From Enoplosus armatus (Eukaryota; Chordata; Actinopteri; Centrarchiformes; Enoplosidae), in NCBI RefSeq assembly GCF_043641665.1, contig NC_092193.1:151501-215500 (forward strand): 64,000 nt of DNA. The letters are read 5' to 3'. A program made the position numbers and the translations under genes. Each line of letters starts with the position of its first letter. The stretch's first letter is position 1. This document shows, piece by piece, positions 22,836-34,921 of this stretch. The notes under the pieces were generated by a model. It did not search any database, was not told where the DNA came from, and saw only the letters and a list, made by a program, of their open reading frames with translations.

Positions 22836-25800
22836 TTAGAGCGGCAGTGGTGGAGCGTCGTCTCTGGACGGACTGAAGGAGTCGATCTCTTTGACGATCC
22901 TTTCAGCGATGGTTCTGCTGTTGGCAGCGATGATTCTTCTGGACATCAGGTCCACCGCTCCTCCTGAACACAGACCACATAGTAAACACTTGGCAGCAGA
23001 CTGAATGTCTCAACGTCAATCTCTCTATTTGAATCATCAGCAGAAACACGGAGCTTCTGTTTGAGCATGTTTACCCTCCACGTCCATCAGGACTCCTCCG
23101 GCCTCGGAGACGATCAGTGAGCTGGCAGCAACATCCCACACGTGGATCCCAATCTCATAATACGCTTCAACACAACCAGATGCCACCAGACACATGTTGA
23201 TCGCTGCAGTTCCTGCACCACGCACCCTGGAAACATGCATATACTGTTAAAACTACACATTTACATTACAATATCAGTAGTATTACTGCAGTATCAGTAG
23301 TATTACCCGTGAACAGGGATGCAGAGGATGTTCTTCAGGCTAGAGAAGATTTTGTCAACAGCTTCAGGGTCTCTGCTGGATCCAAACTCTGTGGCGATAA
23401 TCGACTGTTTAATGTCTGACAGAAAAAAAGGACAGGTTAAATTCTGATTGGCTCAGAGCATCATGACATCATATTCTGTTACTGCACGTTTTTGTTGTGC
23501 CAAGTTATAACTTGTATTAACAGAGATCAGTACTTTAAACAGTTACTTGTCTCAGAAAGTCTCATTCAGACTCAGATCTCTTCACACCTGCACCACTCTG
23601 TTCCTGCTCCAGACATTTTAAACATGTTGTTTTAAAGAGGAACAGAGAGGTCTGGAGTGGAATGAGGACTATCACGGGTTACAGGCCGAGCAACAACAGA
23701 GGAGCTGAAGGCAGTGTGGACCGGGCCAACGAACTGAATCTGTTTTTCAACAGATTTGACTCTGTGGGCCCTGCTCAACCCCCCCATGACTCTTCTGCTG
23801 TCTGCCTCCAACCTTCACCTATTCCACTCCCCCTCCCCCTCCGGCTCCTCACAGCCCCCCACCCCCCTTTGAAAGCTTTCCTCACACCTCGTTCCCCAGT
23901 CCCCAGGCTGACGGCACTCTTCAACCTGATGACTCCACCCCTCCCCCACCGGTCACCTCTACAATGTGCTTCACTGCCGACCATGTTAGAAGACAGCTGA
24001 GGAGACTCCACTCCAGCAAGGCTGCAGGCCCCGATGGTGTCAGCCCCAGGGTGCTTAAAGCCTGTGCCCCCCAGCTATGTGGAGTACTTCACCACGTCTT
24101 CAACATGAGCCTGAGTCTTCAGAGGGTCCCCGTGCTGTGGAAGACGTCCTGCCTCGTTCCTGTGCCAAAGACGCCGCGACCCAGTGGCTCCAAGGACTAC
24201 AGACCCGTGGCACTGACCTCCCACATCATGAAGACCCTGGAGAGACTCGTCCTAGAGCAGCTCCGGCCCTTGGTCAAGCCACACTTGGACCCCCTTCAGT
24301 TCGCCTATCAGCCCCGACTTGGAGTGGAGGATGCCATCATCTACCTGCTCAACTGCGTCTACGCCCACCTGGATAAGCCGGCGAGCACTGTGAGAGTCAT
24401 GTTTTTTTGACTTCTCCAGTGCGTTCAACACCATCCGTCCGGCTCTACTGGGTGAGAAGCTGACGGAGTTGCAGGTGGATGCCCCCCTCGTGTCCTGGAT
24501 TGTCAACTACCTGACTGGCAGACCACAGTATGTGCGCTTACAACACTGTGTGTCAGACAGAGTGGTCAGCAACACCGGGGCCCCGCAGGGGACTGTCCTC
24601 TCCCCCTTCCTCTTCACCGTCTACACCACGGACTTCAGCTACTGCACAGAGACCTGCCATCTTCAGAAGTTTTCTGACGACTCAGCAATAGTTGGATGTA
24701 TCAGTAAGGGTGATGAGGAGGAGTAAAGGGCTGCTGTGGACAACTTTGTCACATGGTGTGAGCAGAACCACCTGCAGCTCAACGTGACAAAGACAAAGGA
24801 ACTGACTGTTGATCTGAGGAGGACCAAGGCGCAGATGACCCCTGTTTCCATCCAGGGGGTCAGTGTGGACATTGTAGAGGATTACAAGTACCTGGGAGTT
24901 CACATAGACAATAAACTGGACCGGGTAAAGAACACTAATGCCCTCTACAGGAAGGGCCAGAGCCGTCTCTACTTTCTGAGGCAGCTGAGGTCCTTCAACA
25001 TCTGCCGGACTATGCTGAGGATGTTCTATGAGTCTGTGGTGGCCAGTGCTATCCTCTATGCTGTTGCATGCTGGGGCAGCAGGCTGAGTGTGGCGGACTC
25101 CAACAGACTCAACAAACTGATCCGCAAGGCCAGTGACGCACCCAGTACCCGGAAAAACTGGAAAAGGGGGGGTGGCCTCACACTAAGATTTAGCCATGAC
25201 TTCAGCTTCAAGCTGATTGTAAAGGCAGATTTCAAGCTAGAGTCAAAAATTCAGTTATCAAAACAAAATTCTGAGATTTTGTGTACTTCATCTAGACAAC
25301 ATAGAGATGTTTGTAATTAATTTTTACAAAGACTGATTGCTCCATAAGCAACAAACTGATGTTTAAAGATGCTCTATTTCCATTGACTGCAATGTTAATG
25401 TGAGGATAGAATTCAAAATGCTGTCAAAAATTCAGTTTTTGAGACATAATTCTGAAATTTACCACACTACATCTACTGTGACATCAAAATATTGTCATTT
25501 ATTTTCATGAACATCAGAGACTTATTTAGTGAGAATTCGCAATATCTGTTTACAGTACTGTTTAGAGTAAAACAGGCTCCATTTTTGATCATTCAAAAAT
25601 CTGTCCGGATCGTCTGTGGAGGGCAGTCAGCAGCTGGAGAGTAGCAAGGTTGTTATCAATTGAGCAAAACATGTGGGAGGAGATAGGTTTAATTAGTTTC
25701 ACAGTTTTTGAGAAAAACAGTGATGGACTTCATAATTGCTGCCAGCTCAAAGCGTCTGAACACTTCTGCTCAAATGGGCCAAAATTTTGGTGAAGGTCGC

Positions 25801-28591
25801 AAAGTTGTGGCACGTGAGATTGATTTGTTAGGAAGTTTTAAACTTGAGACGGTTGCTGTAGCGCTACCATCAAGACTATTAGCACACAATGCCAGTCAAC
25901 GAAGTTTGGCATGGGACTGGACCTATGTGCAAAGTTTCGTTTATTTTCATGCATGGGAAGGAAGATTTCCTGGTAGGAAGAAGAAGAATAGCATTGGCAG
26001 CAGAACTATGAATTATTCAAAGCTACGTTAGTGGAAATGAGCATAATAGGTCCCCTTTAAATACAACACTCAATGATTTCGGTTGTTGCTTTTAATCATC
26101 ATCTCTTCATTACATTATGTCTTTGCATTAAACTGGATTTTCGGATATTGATCCGTCCTTATGACTTATTGATGATTCAATTATTTGTGTTGTTATTGAT
26201 TACTGACCTTTCTGGTCAGAAACCTGCAGTGGCTCTCCGTTACAGAAAGCTCCCTTTCCCTTCCTTGCAGTGAACATCTTATCTTCAAGACAACTGTAGA
26301 CCACACCAAACTCCATCTGATGGAAGACAGGGAGTGGTACGACAACTGTAGACCACTAGGTAGAAGGTCATACTATAGAACATCATAGTATAGTTGGTCA
26401 TCGTATACTGGGGTACAGTAAAGTGGGTCATAGTATAGTAGGGTACAGTATAGTAGGTCATAGTATACTAGGGTACAATATAGTAGGTCAAAGTATAGTA
26501 GGGTACAGCATAGTAGGTCATAGTATACTAGGGTACAGTATAATAGGTCAAAGTATACTAGGGTACAGTATAGTAGGTCATAGTATAGTAGGGTACAGTA
26601 TAGTGGGTCATAGTATAGTAGGGTACATTATAGTGGGTCATAGTATAGTAGGGTATAGTACAGTAGGTCATAGTATATTAGGGCACAGTATACTAAGGTA
26701 CAGTATAGTAGGTGATAGTAGAGTAGGGTACAGCATAGTGGGTTTTAGTATAGTATACTAGGGTACAGCATAGTGGGTCATAGTATAGTACAGTAGGGTA
26801 CAGCATAGTAGGTCATAGTATACTAGGGTACAGTATAGTAGGTCATAGTATAGTAGGGTACAGTATAGTGGGTCATAGTATAGTAGGGTACATTATAGTG
26901 GGTCATAGTATAGTAGGGTATAGTACAGTAGGTCATAGTATATTAGGGCACAGTATACTAAGGTACAGTATAGTAGGTGATAGTAGAGTAGGGTACAGCA
27001 TAGTGGGTTTTAGTATAGTATAGTAGGGTACAGTATAATAGGTCATGGTATAGTAGGTGATAGTAGAGTAGGTTACAGCATAGTGGGTCATAGTATAGTA
27101 CAGTAGGGTACAGTATAATAGGTCATAGTATACTAGGGTAAAGTATAGTAGGTCATAGTATAGTAGGGTACAGTAAACCAAGGTACAGTATAGTAGATCA
27201 TAGTGTACTAGGGTACAGTAAACTAAGGTACAGTATAGTATGTCATACTATACTAAGGTACAGTATCGAAGGTCACAGTATACTAAGGTACAGTATAGTA
27301 GGTCATAGTATAGTAGGGTACAGTATAGTAGGTCATAGTATACTAGGGTACAGTATAGTAGCTCATAGTATAGTAGGGTACAGTATAGTGGGTCTTAGTA
27401 TAGTAGGGTACAGTATAGATCATAGTATACTAGGGTACAGTATAGTAGGTCATAGTATAGTAGGGCACAGTAAACCAAGGTACAGTATAGTAGGTCATAG
27501 TATAGTAGAGTACAGTATAGAAGGTCATAGTATACTAAGGTACAGTATAGTAGGTCATAGTATACTAGGGTACAGTATAGTAGGTCATAGTATGCTAAGG
27601 TAGTATAGTACGTCATAGTATACTAGGGTACAGTAAACAAAGGTACAGTATAGTAGGTCATAGTATACTAAGGTGCAGTATAGAAGGTCATAGTATAGTA
27701 GGGTACAGTATAGTAGCTCATAGTATAGTAGGGTACAGTATAGTGGGTCTTAGTATAGTAGGGTACAGTATAGTAGGTCATAGTATAGTAGAGTACAGTA
27801 TAGAAGGTCATAGTATACTAAGGTACAGTATAGTAGGTCATAGTATAGTAGGGTACAGTATAGTAGGTCATAGTATACTAGGGTACAGTATAGTAGGTCA
27901 TAGTATACTAAGGTACAGTATACTAGGGTACAGTATAGTGGGTCATGAAGTGAGACTGTGGTGAACTGAACTCACCTGTTTGTTGACAGAGAATCCGATG
28001 GAAACAGCAACAAAAGGAAATCTGTGAAAGAGCCATTACAGTAATTAATGGATGTTATTGAAGTTCAGTGTGTGTTGTTAATTAGTATTACTTATTAGCA
28101 CTGTCAGGGGGGTTAGGGTTGTCATAGTCTCACATCTCCACACTTGGGAGAAAGGTTTGAAGGTGTTGAATGTTTCAAAATAAACTTTTCACCTGGATTG
28201 TATCAAGGTGGACATAGAAATGTCCAAAGCTGGACACACAAAACCAAAACTATCTGACTGGAGACAAACAACACTGTTTGAGGGAAGACAGGGAATGTGT
28301 TCATACGTATCTGGATGAACTAACTGATTATACTATGAGGAAACTTCTATGATTCATTTGACAGTAGAAACTGAAGTGATGATGTCAGTGTGTGTTTGAT
28401 AAAGACTGTCTCTGATGATGACATGATAATGTCAGCGTATTTTAATAAATGTATGTTTCATAAAAAAAACTCACGCGTGAACAAAGTTGGTCGTCCCGTC
28501 GATGGGGTCAATGATCCAGGTGGGACCATCAGTCAGGACACAAGCTTCACCTGCAGCCACAGACTCCTCCCCTATGAACCTGACACACACG

Positions 28592-28657
<66 letters not shown>

Positions 28658-31282
28658 GACACACAGACTAATGACAAACGCTATCATCTGTATCATCTTA
28701 AATTCTAAAAAGGTCTGACTTCAGACTTCAGGAAGAGCGCAGCCCCACCCGCCCCCATCACCCTGTGTGACTCTCCAGTGGACACTGTGGAGTCCTTCCG
28801 TTTCCTGGGCTCCATCATCAGCCAGGACCTCCGGTGGGAGCTGAACATCAGCTCCCTCATCAAGAAAGCCCAACAGAGGATGTACTTCCTGAGGCAGCTG
28901 AGGAAGTTTAACCTGCCACAAACAATGCTGGTTCACTTCTACACTGCCATCATAGAGTCCATCCTCACCTCCTCCATCACCGTCTGGTACGCTGCTGCCT
29001 CCACCAAGGACAGACGCAGACTACAGCGTATCATCTGCTCTGCAGAGAGGGTGATCGCCTGCAACCTCCCATCTCTTCAGGACCTGTACTCCTCCAGGAC
29101 CCTGAGGAGAGCATGGAAGATCGCTGCCGACCCCTCCCACCCCGGACACCATCTGTTCGACCCCCTCCCCTCTGGCAGGAGGCTGCGGTCCATCAGGACC
29201 AAAACCTCCCGCCACAAAAACAGTTTCTTCCCCTCTGCAGTCAACCTGAAGAACTTACATTGACCCCCCCCGAACACAAACACTACTTATACGTTATATT
29301 AACGTACATCACCCCTGTTCCCCCTGCGTTACATTAACGCACCCACCCCCTACTGGACACTTTACCTGGACACTTTACTTTATTCTGGTCACTGCACTGT
29401 TGTTATTTATCTTATCTTATTTTTATTCTTATTTTAGCTTTTATATTCTACTTATTTGTTATCAAAACAATAGCACCTTCAGACCACAGCAAATTCCTTG
29501 TAATGTATGTTACTTGGCAAAAAACAGTTTCTGATTCTGATTCTGAATGATCTGTTGCTTCTGTTTTTGTTGATTGATTAATGGATGAAGTGACTGATGG
29601 TTTCTAGTCTCTAGAGCAATGATATGTGATGACTCCACCCACCTCAGCACGACTGAGCAACGAAACAAACTGTCTTTAAAAAGTCCATCAGAACCAACAA
29701 ACACACCAGGTACACCTGCCATGTAACACACACACACCTTCTCACCGTTTCAGTAGAGCGACCGAGCGTGTACACTTTAGTTAGTAGTTCTATGTTCATT
29801 CACACAAACATACCTTAGGTTGAGATGCGGTGCAGACTCACCCCGCCATCACGCATCAACAAGTTTGCAAAACAGCAAAAACAACATTTCTCTCTCTTAA
29901 ATAGGAAGTGCTGGCGCACTTTCATGGTCATGTGAACGACATAATTATGTTTCTTGTTTATAATATTAATTTTTGTTGCAAATCACTCGTTTTGAATGAA
30001 GGAAAATGTTCATGAAAATAAAAATAATTCTTATTTGAAATATATTTAAGAAGTTTAAGAAGCTGTAAATGCTTTATCTGTTAGGAAAATGTGTTAATTG
30101 TATTTTTTTTCTTTTTATTAATTATTGTTCTTTAACTAATCATTAAGCCTAGTGGGAGGGGCTACGGGTTTAAAGGGACTGCCTTGGCCCTGGTGGTGTC
30201 AGTCTTGCCTTGGTTACAGAGAAGGTAACATATTGAACTTTGAGATTTTATCGAATTGTATCTTTTCTTTTCTTTGAAGATATCCGAGTTATTGAGGAAC
30301 TCTCTTTTTGTATTATTCTGTAATCCTGTATGTAGAGTTTGTTTTGTTTGTTTTTCATCTTTTTAAAATTCTCACTGTTTGCACCATGAGTCAGCACAAT
30401 AAATCACATATTTTCACAATATTTTCCAGCTAGGCCTGCATTTGTCCAATATTCAACAGTTGAAACAGAACCCCGCGACAAAGACTAGTTTTAGTCAAAA
30501 CGTGGAACATGTTAATAATGTTGTCCTCGTTGTTTCTGATTTGTTTTATTTTATCTGGAACTTTATTTGTACACATGCTGTTTGTTTGGACTCATTTTGT
30601 TGCAAACAAACATTTCTTCAGAGACAGTATTGATCTGTGGAACTAATCAACTATCAATAACACAAACACAATGAGGGAGGCGGAGCTTCTTACCTGTGTG
30701 AGGGGAATTTCTCCTTCACTGATTGGATGATGAGTTGCTCCACTTTCTGGTCGGTCTGTGTCACCAAATCAACTGGTGAACTCTTCGTCATCACCTTCCT
30801 GTCATCCTGCAGAGCCTCACGCACCACCTGATCAATACACACATCAATACACCTGATCAATGCACACATGAACACACTCCACCACAGACTGTATATAAAG
30901 ATGGCCGACGCGTCTCCACCACAGACTGTATATAAAGATGGCTGACGTGTCTCCACAGACTGTATATAAAAGATGTCCGACACGTCTCTACAGTAGACTG
31001 TATGTAAAGATGGCCGACGTGTCTCCACAGACTGTATATAAAGATGGCCGACGCGTCTCCACCACAGACTGTATATAAAGATGGCCGACGCATCTCCACA
31101 GACTGTATATAAAGATGGCCGACGCGTCTCCTCTTCCTCCAACTGTACAAAAATGAAGCCAAACTCTCCCGGATACGGCCGCTGCCATTTAGCGCTGGTG
31201 ACATCATTTGGAGCCAGAGTCTGCCCATACACATAACACACACACTGTAACACACACACAGTAACACACACACTGGAACACT

Positions 31283-31320
<38 letters not shown>

Positions 31321-31354
31321 CAGTAACACACCCACTGGAACACTGGAACACTGG

Positions 31355-31392
<38 letters not shown>

Positions 31393-31602
31393 CAGTAACA
31401 CTAACACACACACACAGTAACACTAACACACACACAGTAACACAGTAACACACACAGTGTAACACACACATACAGTAACACATACACACACAGAGTAACA
31501 CATACACACACAGTAACACACACAGTGTAACACACACACACAGTGTAACACACACAGTGTAACACACACACAGTGTAACACACACAGTGTGACACACACA
31601 CG

Positions 31603-31660
<58 letters not shown>

Positions 31661-32319
31661 GTGGACGGTTTCCAGCTGATGCGGGCAGACAGGACTAAGG
31701 AGAGCACTAAGAGGAAAGGAGGAGGGCTGGCAGTGTTTGTTAATGATAGATGGTGTAACTCTGGGCACATCACTTTTAAAGAACAACTCTGTAGTAAGGA
31801 CATTGAGCTGTTAGCCGTTAGCATGAGACCGTACTATCTACCGAGGGAATTCACGCATGTTATTGCGATAGCAAAAGTAAAAAATGTATACAATAACAAT
31901 GTATATGTATGTATGTATTGCACTGTTACGTATGAATATATATGTAGTGCACTGACATTTAAAGAATAAATAATGAGGTAACAAACTAAAGAAAATAAAA
32001 AAGTAAGAGAAAATTCCCTTACCTTTCTTTCTTTCTTTCTTTCTTGTAAATTATAGTTGTTTTTCAGGTTTAGTAGCTTTTTTTATGACGGTCTTTATTG
32101 TTTTGATTTGTTATGTCTTGATTTTTCTTACTCTTACTCTACTATTGCACTATCCTATATGCTGCTGTAACAATGCAAATTTAACCCTAACCCGCTAAAG
32201 GACTAATAAAGGATTATCTCATCTCTCTTAACACACACACAGTAACACACACAGACCTCTCCGGCTCGGCGTGCCGTGGCGACAGCGTGGTCCATGGCGT
32301 TCTGCCAGAGGTCAGCCAT
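22836..32319 (-). CDS. impa1: Inositol monophosphatase 1, first tandem copy
   Basis: Mg2+-dependent, lithium-sensitive hydrolase that converts inositol monophosphates to free inositol in the cytosol. Eight coding exons: 32257-32319 ([21 protein letters not shown]), 30694-30827, 28475-28579, 27976-28021, 26208-26316, 23307-23415, 23075-23226 and 22836-22963. Phases agree at every junction; total 281 residues (human 277). Catalytic and metal residues are present: [11 protein letters not shown] (Glu70 equivalent), [14 protein letters not shown] (Asp90, Asp93, Thr95) and [18 protein letters not shown] (Asp220). It ends [12 protein letters not shown], unlike the RDDED end of human IMPA1. Other differences are VHA-FPF where IMPA1 has VHR, and VWD where it has CWD. 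Introns hold LINEs and five tandem arrays. The next gene upstream is its duplicate. Confidence 0.93.
23640..25138 (+). mobile_element. Jockey-superfamily LINE, internal ORF2 fragment
   Basis: Plus strand, antisense to impa1 and within its intron. It reads from a pre-RT region ([15 protein letters not shown]) through [40 protein letters not shown] and [17 protein letters not shown] to the polymerase box FSDDSAIVG (usually FADD), then [19 protein letters not shown]. It is broken by a frameshift at a T run (about 24400-24408, inside [10 protein letters not shown]) and a TAA at 24724. It stops abruptly at LIRKASD, where unrelated sequence begins. Confidence 0.85.
25139..26061. mobile_element. Possible TTAA-bounded DNA element fragment
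   Basis: The sequence switches from LINE to non-coding DNA at about 25139 and ends with gcataataggtcccctttaa at 26042-26061. That end is the inverse of the TTAAAG(A/G)GGACCTATTATG end seen at 2586. A matching left end is not visible, so this is a partial copy or the LINE break is older. The frames in it have no known domain. Confidence 0.4.
26343..27945. repeat. 30-bp minisatellite in an impa1 intron
   Basis: About 53 units of ggtcatagtatagtagggta + cagtatagta with substitutions and partial units, all within the intron between the 46-bp and the second 109-bp exon. The unit is a multiple of 3, so frames stay open and give a 10-residue periodic peptide ([10 protein letters not shown]), which is not a gene. 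Before the array proper, gacaactgtagaccac at 26341-26356 exactly repeats 26289-26304, inside the neighbouring exon. Confidence 0.95.
28022..28474. other. impa1 intron, no feature seen
   Basis: Unique AT-rich intron sequence between the 46-bp and 105-bp exons. Confidence 0.5.
28582..28672. repeat. (CA)n touching the impa1 exon 3 acceptor
   Basis: On the plus strand (AC)n with GCAC and AGAC interruptions starts two bases after the acceptor. In the transcript (minus strand) this is about 40 GU repeats ending GUGUGUCAG at the 3' splice site of the exon that carries the catalytic [12 protein letters not shown] motif. There is no ordinary polypyrimidine tract. Confidence 0.95.
28716..29547 (+). 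mobile_element. LINE ORF2 C terminus with complete 3' end
   Basis: Plus-strand frame from [20 protein letters not shown] through [20 protein letters not shown] and [20 protein letters not shown] to [17 protein letters not shown]. It is followed by a 3' region with accttcagaccacagcaaat and the tail tttctgattctgattctgaa. 5' truncated; antisense to impa1 in its second intron. It differs in sequence from the LINE at 23640. Confidence 0.88.
29548..30693. other. impa1 intron, no feature seen
   Basis: AT-rich intron sequence with a short CA run at 29727. No recognised element or exon. Confidence 0.5.
30826..30875. repeat. 25-bp tandem duplication containing the exon 2 acceptor
   Basis: Units 30826-30850 (acctgatcaatacacacatc + aatac) and 30851-30875 (acctgatcaatgcacacatg + aacac) differ at four positions. 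The first carries the CAG of the impa1 exon 2 acceptor (28-30 of 308xx); the second carries a duplicate CAGGT 25 nt upstream. Use of the duplicate acceptor would add 25 nt and shift the frame. Confidence 0.85.
30884..31131. repeat. 37/34-bp tandem array, inverse of 17131-17456
   Basis: About seven units of agatggccgacgcgtctcca + ccacagactgtatataa, the reverse complement of the MPLKIP-intron satellite. Some units lack the CCA (34 bp). It lies in impa1 intron 1. The long minus-strand frame through exon 2 includes these units, but they are intronic. Confidence 0.93.
31210..31655. repeat. CA / AGTAACAC array in impa1 intron 1
   Basis: Alternating (CA)n and agtaacac, actggaacac and agtgtaacac units, ending in a pure (CA)n run at 31607-31655. 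The same agtaacacacac unit occurs at 32241-32252, against the exon 1 donor. A LINE lies between the two parts, so the array probably once reached the donor and was split. Confidence 0.9.
31656..32225 (+). mobile_element. LINE endonuclease fragment plus 3' tail
   Basis: The plus frame from 31661 reads [30 protein letters not shown] and [18 protein letters not shown], part of the apurinic-like endonuclease domain of jockey-superfamily LINEs. It is followed by tgcactgacatttaaagaat + aaataatgagg and a tail with ctgctgtaacaatgcaaatt and aataaaggattatctcatct. The reverse transcriptase region is missing, so this is an internally deleted copy. Confidence 0.82.
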
Positions 32320-33391
32320 GTTGGAAGAGCAGCTCCTTAAAAAGACTTCAGAAGAAGAATCTGTGTTTTTGAGATCTGTTTCTCTTCAACCTGCAGCGCT
32401 GTACAAAATAACATGAACACCTGACAGGTGTCACCACTGCAGCTGATTGGACAAACAGAAACTGCGGCTGAATTACTAAATAACATTAATAACATGACAC
32501 TTGAGATTGATAAGAAACACATTAATAACAATCAATAAATATATATCAATAGATGTATCTTTTTTTTTTTCACCTCATCACTAAACTGCGACGTTTTTCA
32601 CCTTTTTCAAAACTGCAAATCAGTTAAATGAAAACATAACTGACAGATGAATCAACAATGGGAATGATCCCATATTAATCTGATTGAATGAGTTCATATT
32701 TAATTTTGTGAGTTGATGTTTTGTTTGTTTGAGGCATCAAACTGAGAAACTCACCTGTTTCCTTTCATGAAGAGACGAACTGATGTACAACCTAATCACT
32801 TTAAATATATATATACTAACTATATTCATTTATTTCTATTTCATTTCTCTTATAATGAAGTACAGCATGTCTGTTCATTCATTCATACACTCAAACTCAA
32901 CATGAAAACTGTAGTAAAAACATCACAGTATTTATTTACACACTACTCTTAAATAAGTCTGAATTTAAATATTAGAGTAAATATTAAAACATAAATTAAT
33001 GTAAATACTAAATCCTGACCCTATGTCAGTGACTGCAGGTGTCCACTGGAGAACGCCGTTGAAAGCTGTTCGTAGATTTATAAATGTTCTTTGGATTATT
33101 AGATCTTTTAACCAATTTTTGGTTATTAATGAGCCGTACAACCCGACAGTACGTGATGACGTGTCAGAGAGCCATAGACCTACCGTGCTGTCCCGCCGTT
33201 TAATAAACGAAGCGGCTTTAAGACAGCAGATTTCTGAACGGAGTCTGGTGGGACAGTTGTCAAACAGTTACTTAACACTGCAGAGTTAAACTCGGTGATT
33301 TCCGACGGAGGTTTAAGGCGAAGGAAGAGCCGCTTACACCGCAACAAACATGTAAACAACAACAAAATAAAATAACATAAAACAATCTCAC

Positions 33392-33490
33392 CTGCGGTCA
33401 GTCTGATGATAATACGCTGCTGCTGCTGCGGGTCAGCGACTCCGCACACTTCCCGGTTTCTTCTTTTTCTTCTTCTTCTTCGTGCAGCAA
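33392..33490 (-). other. Candidate 5' untranslated exon and promoter of the first impa1
   Basis: On the minus strand CAGACTGACCGCAG is followed by donor GTGAGATTG (GT at 33391-33390), preceded by a CAG repeat and GGGAAGTGTGCGG. A coding ATG lies 1.07 kb downstream at 32319 after possible acceptors (TTTTTAAG at about 32336). Human IMPA1 also begins with a non-coding exon. The transcription start is not visible; cttcccgg near 33450 could be an ETS-type site. Confidence 0.45.
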
Positions 33491-34921
33491 AGTGCTGCTG
33501 CCTCCTGCTGGTCACTCAGTGAACTACATATCACTGCAGCTTCATGGAGAACCACATTTGCTGCAGCTGCACGAGGGCCCCTGCTCTGACGGGACCGTAC
33601 CGGGACTCTTCACCCCAACGCCTTCATATCTAATTGGTCCAGTCCGTTCAAAAACCCTCAATGTGTCTGTCACTGCTGTTGTTACAGTTTCAGTCTGTAT
33701 GTGGATCTCCTGCAGTTTTCAAGAGTCCTGCTTTCAAAATGTTACTAAACCATTAAACCTCATTCTCAAAGATCCCCAAAGCCCTGAAACCACTCAGGGC
33801 CCTGAACCCACATCTGGGATCATTCACTGTGAACACACTCTCACTCTCTAATGCACATTCTGTGATGCTCTGGTGTTGAGAAGCTGAACACAGCTACAAC
33901 ACAGTCGTCATCGTTTACACACAACGACTCAGAAGTGTTCACAAAGCAGCTGAACAGAATATGAGCCGGTTCAGAGTGTACAGGTGGCACAGGTGAGCTG
34001 AATGTTGAGACCAACGATAGATGGAAACAATCTGAGAGGCAGAGGAGGAAGAGTATGTGTCGAGGCGGAGTCCGCCACACCAGAGGGTTTTCTGTTGCCT
34101 GTGATGTAGACCAAGTCCTCTGGCCTGAGCCAGCACAAAGACCTGATGCTGAGGCAGAATGAAGATTTCTAACTTTTTACAGTGTATAATATTTGACAGT
34201 GTCCTTTGGCAGTGCTGTATTTTTATGAAAGTGCTGAATACTGCAGACATTCGATACTGTAGTACTTACAGTATACAATATGTTCACTGTGAATATGTGT
34301 AATATGTATTTATGACAGTCTACACAGTAGACATCTTGTCTTGTAGCTATATGGACACTGTGTCCTCCATGTTGTGATGTAGTGTGTAGTGACCAAGCAC
34401 CAACCTCCAGGTCTGAAAAGCGAAGCCAATGCTGAAACGTCTTAAACCTGCATTCTTTCTAATGGCCAGCACAAAGTAAAAGCAAAACTATTAGAAAAGT
34501 ATTTCATATACTGCTGAGTAGTTTAATCTGTAAAAATACATAATTTACTTATTGATAATATTTTATATCATTAATCTAAATCTGCAAAGTTACTAAAAAT
34601 AACAAATAAATGTAGTGGACACAATATTAGTACAAAGTATAAAGTAGCAGAAAACTGAAATACTCAAGAAAAGTACAAGTACATCAAAATTGTACTTAAG
34701 TACAGTACTTGAGTAAATGTACTTAGTTACTTTTCACCACAGCAGCTTTCATATTGTCATTTCATACATTGGTATTATAAAGATATACATTACAGATGCT
34801 TTAAAAACATGGATTTATGAATGAATGATGAAACTGAATCCAGAAGAGTTTTCAGCTTTTATTAGTGTTTTCATTCACAACATCCGCAGAAACACCCCCA
34901 TCAGACTTCCTGTCAGTTGAC
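33491..34921. other. Region between the two IMPA genes
   Basis: About 1.4 kb separates the first gene's 5' side from the second gene's stop codon. No gene is recognised. Part of it (34385-34470) is a repeat shared with 53017-53100. The sequence next to 34922 should be the 3' UTR of the second IMPA gene. Confidence 0.5.
34385..34470. repeat. Dispersed repeat shared with RIOK1 intron
   Basis: The stretch containing accaagcaccaacctccagg, then tctgaaaagcgaagccaatg and ttctttctaatggccagca, is nearly identical to about 53017-53093. It is therefore a dispersed repeat family, probably a non-autonomous DNA transposon. Ends not determined. Confidence 0.7.

Noticed and set aside
26423..27964. Periodic frames [10 protein letters not shown] (plus) and YYDLLYCTL (minus)
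   Set aside because: Translations of a 30-bp intronic satellite; the unit is a multiple of 3, so stops are avoided trivially.
30690..31786. Long minus frames that include [14 protein letters not shown] before IMPA exon 2
   Set aside because: Only 30694-30827 is exon. The upstream part is satellite and CA repeat, and the acceptor CAG at 30828-30830 separates them.
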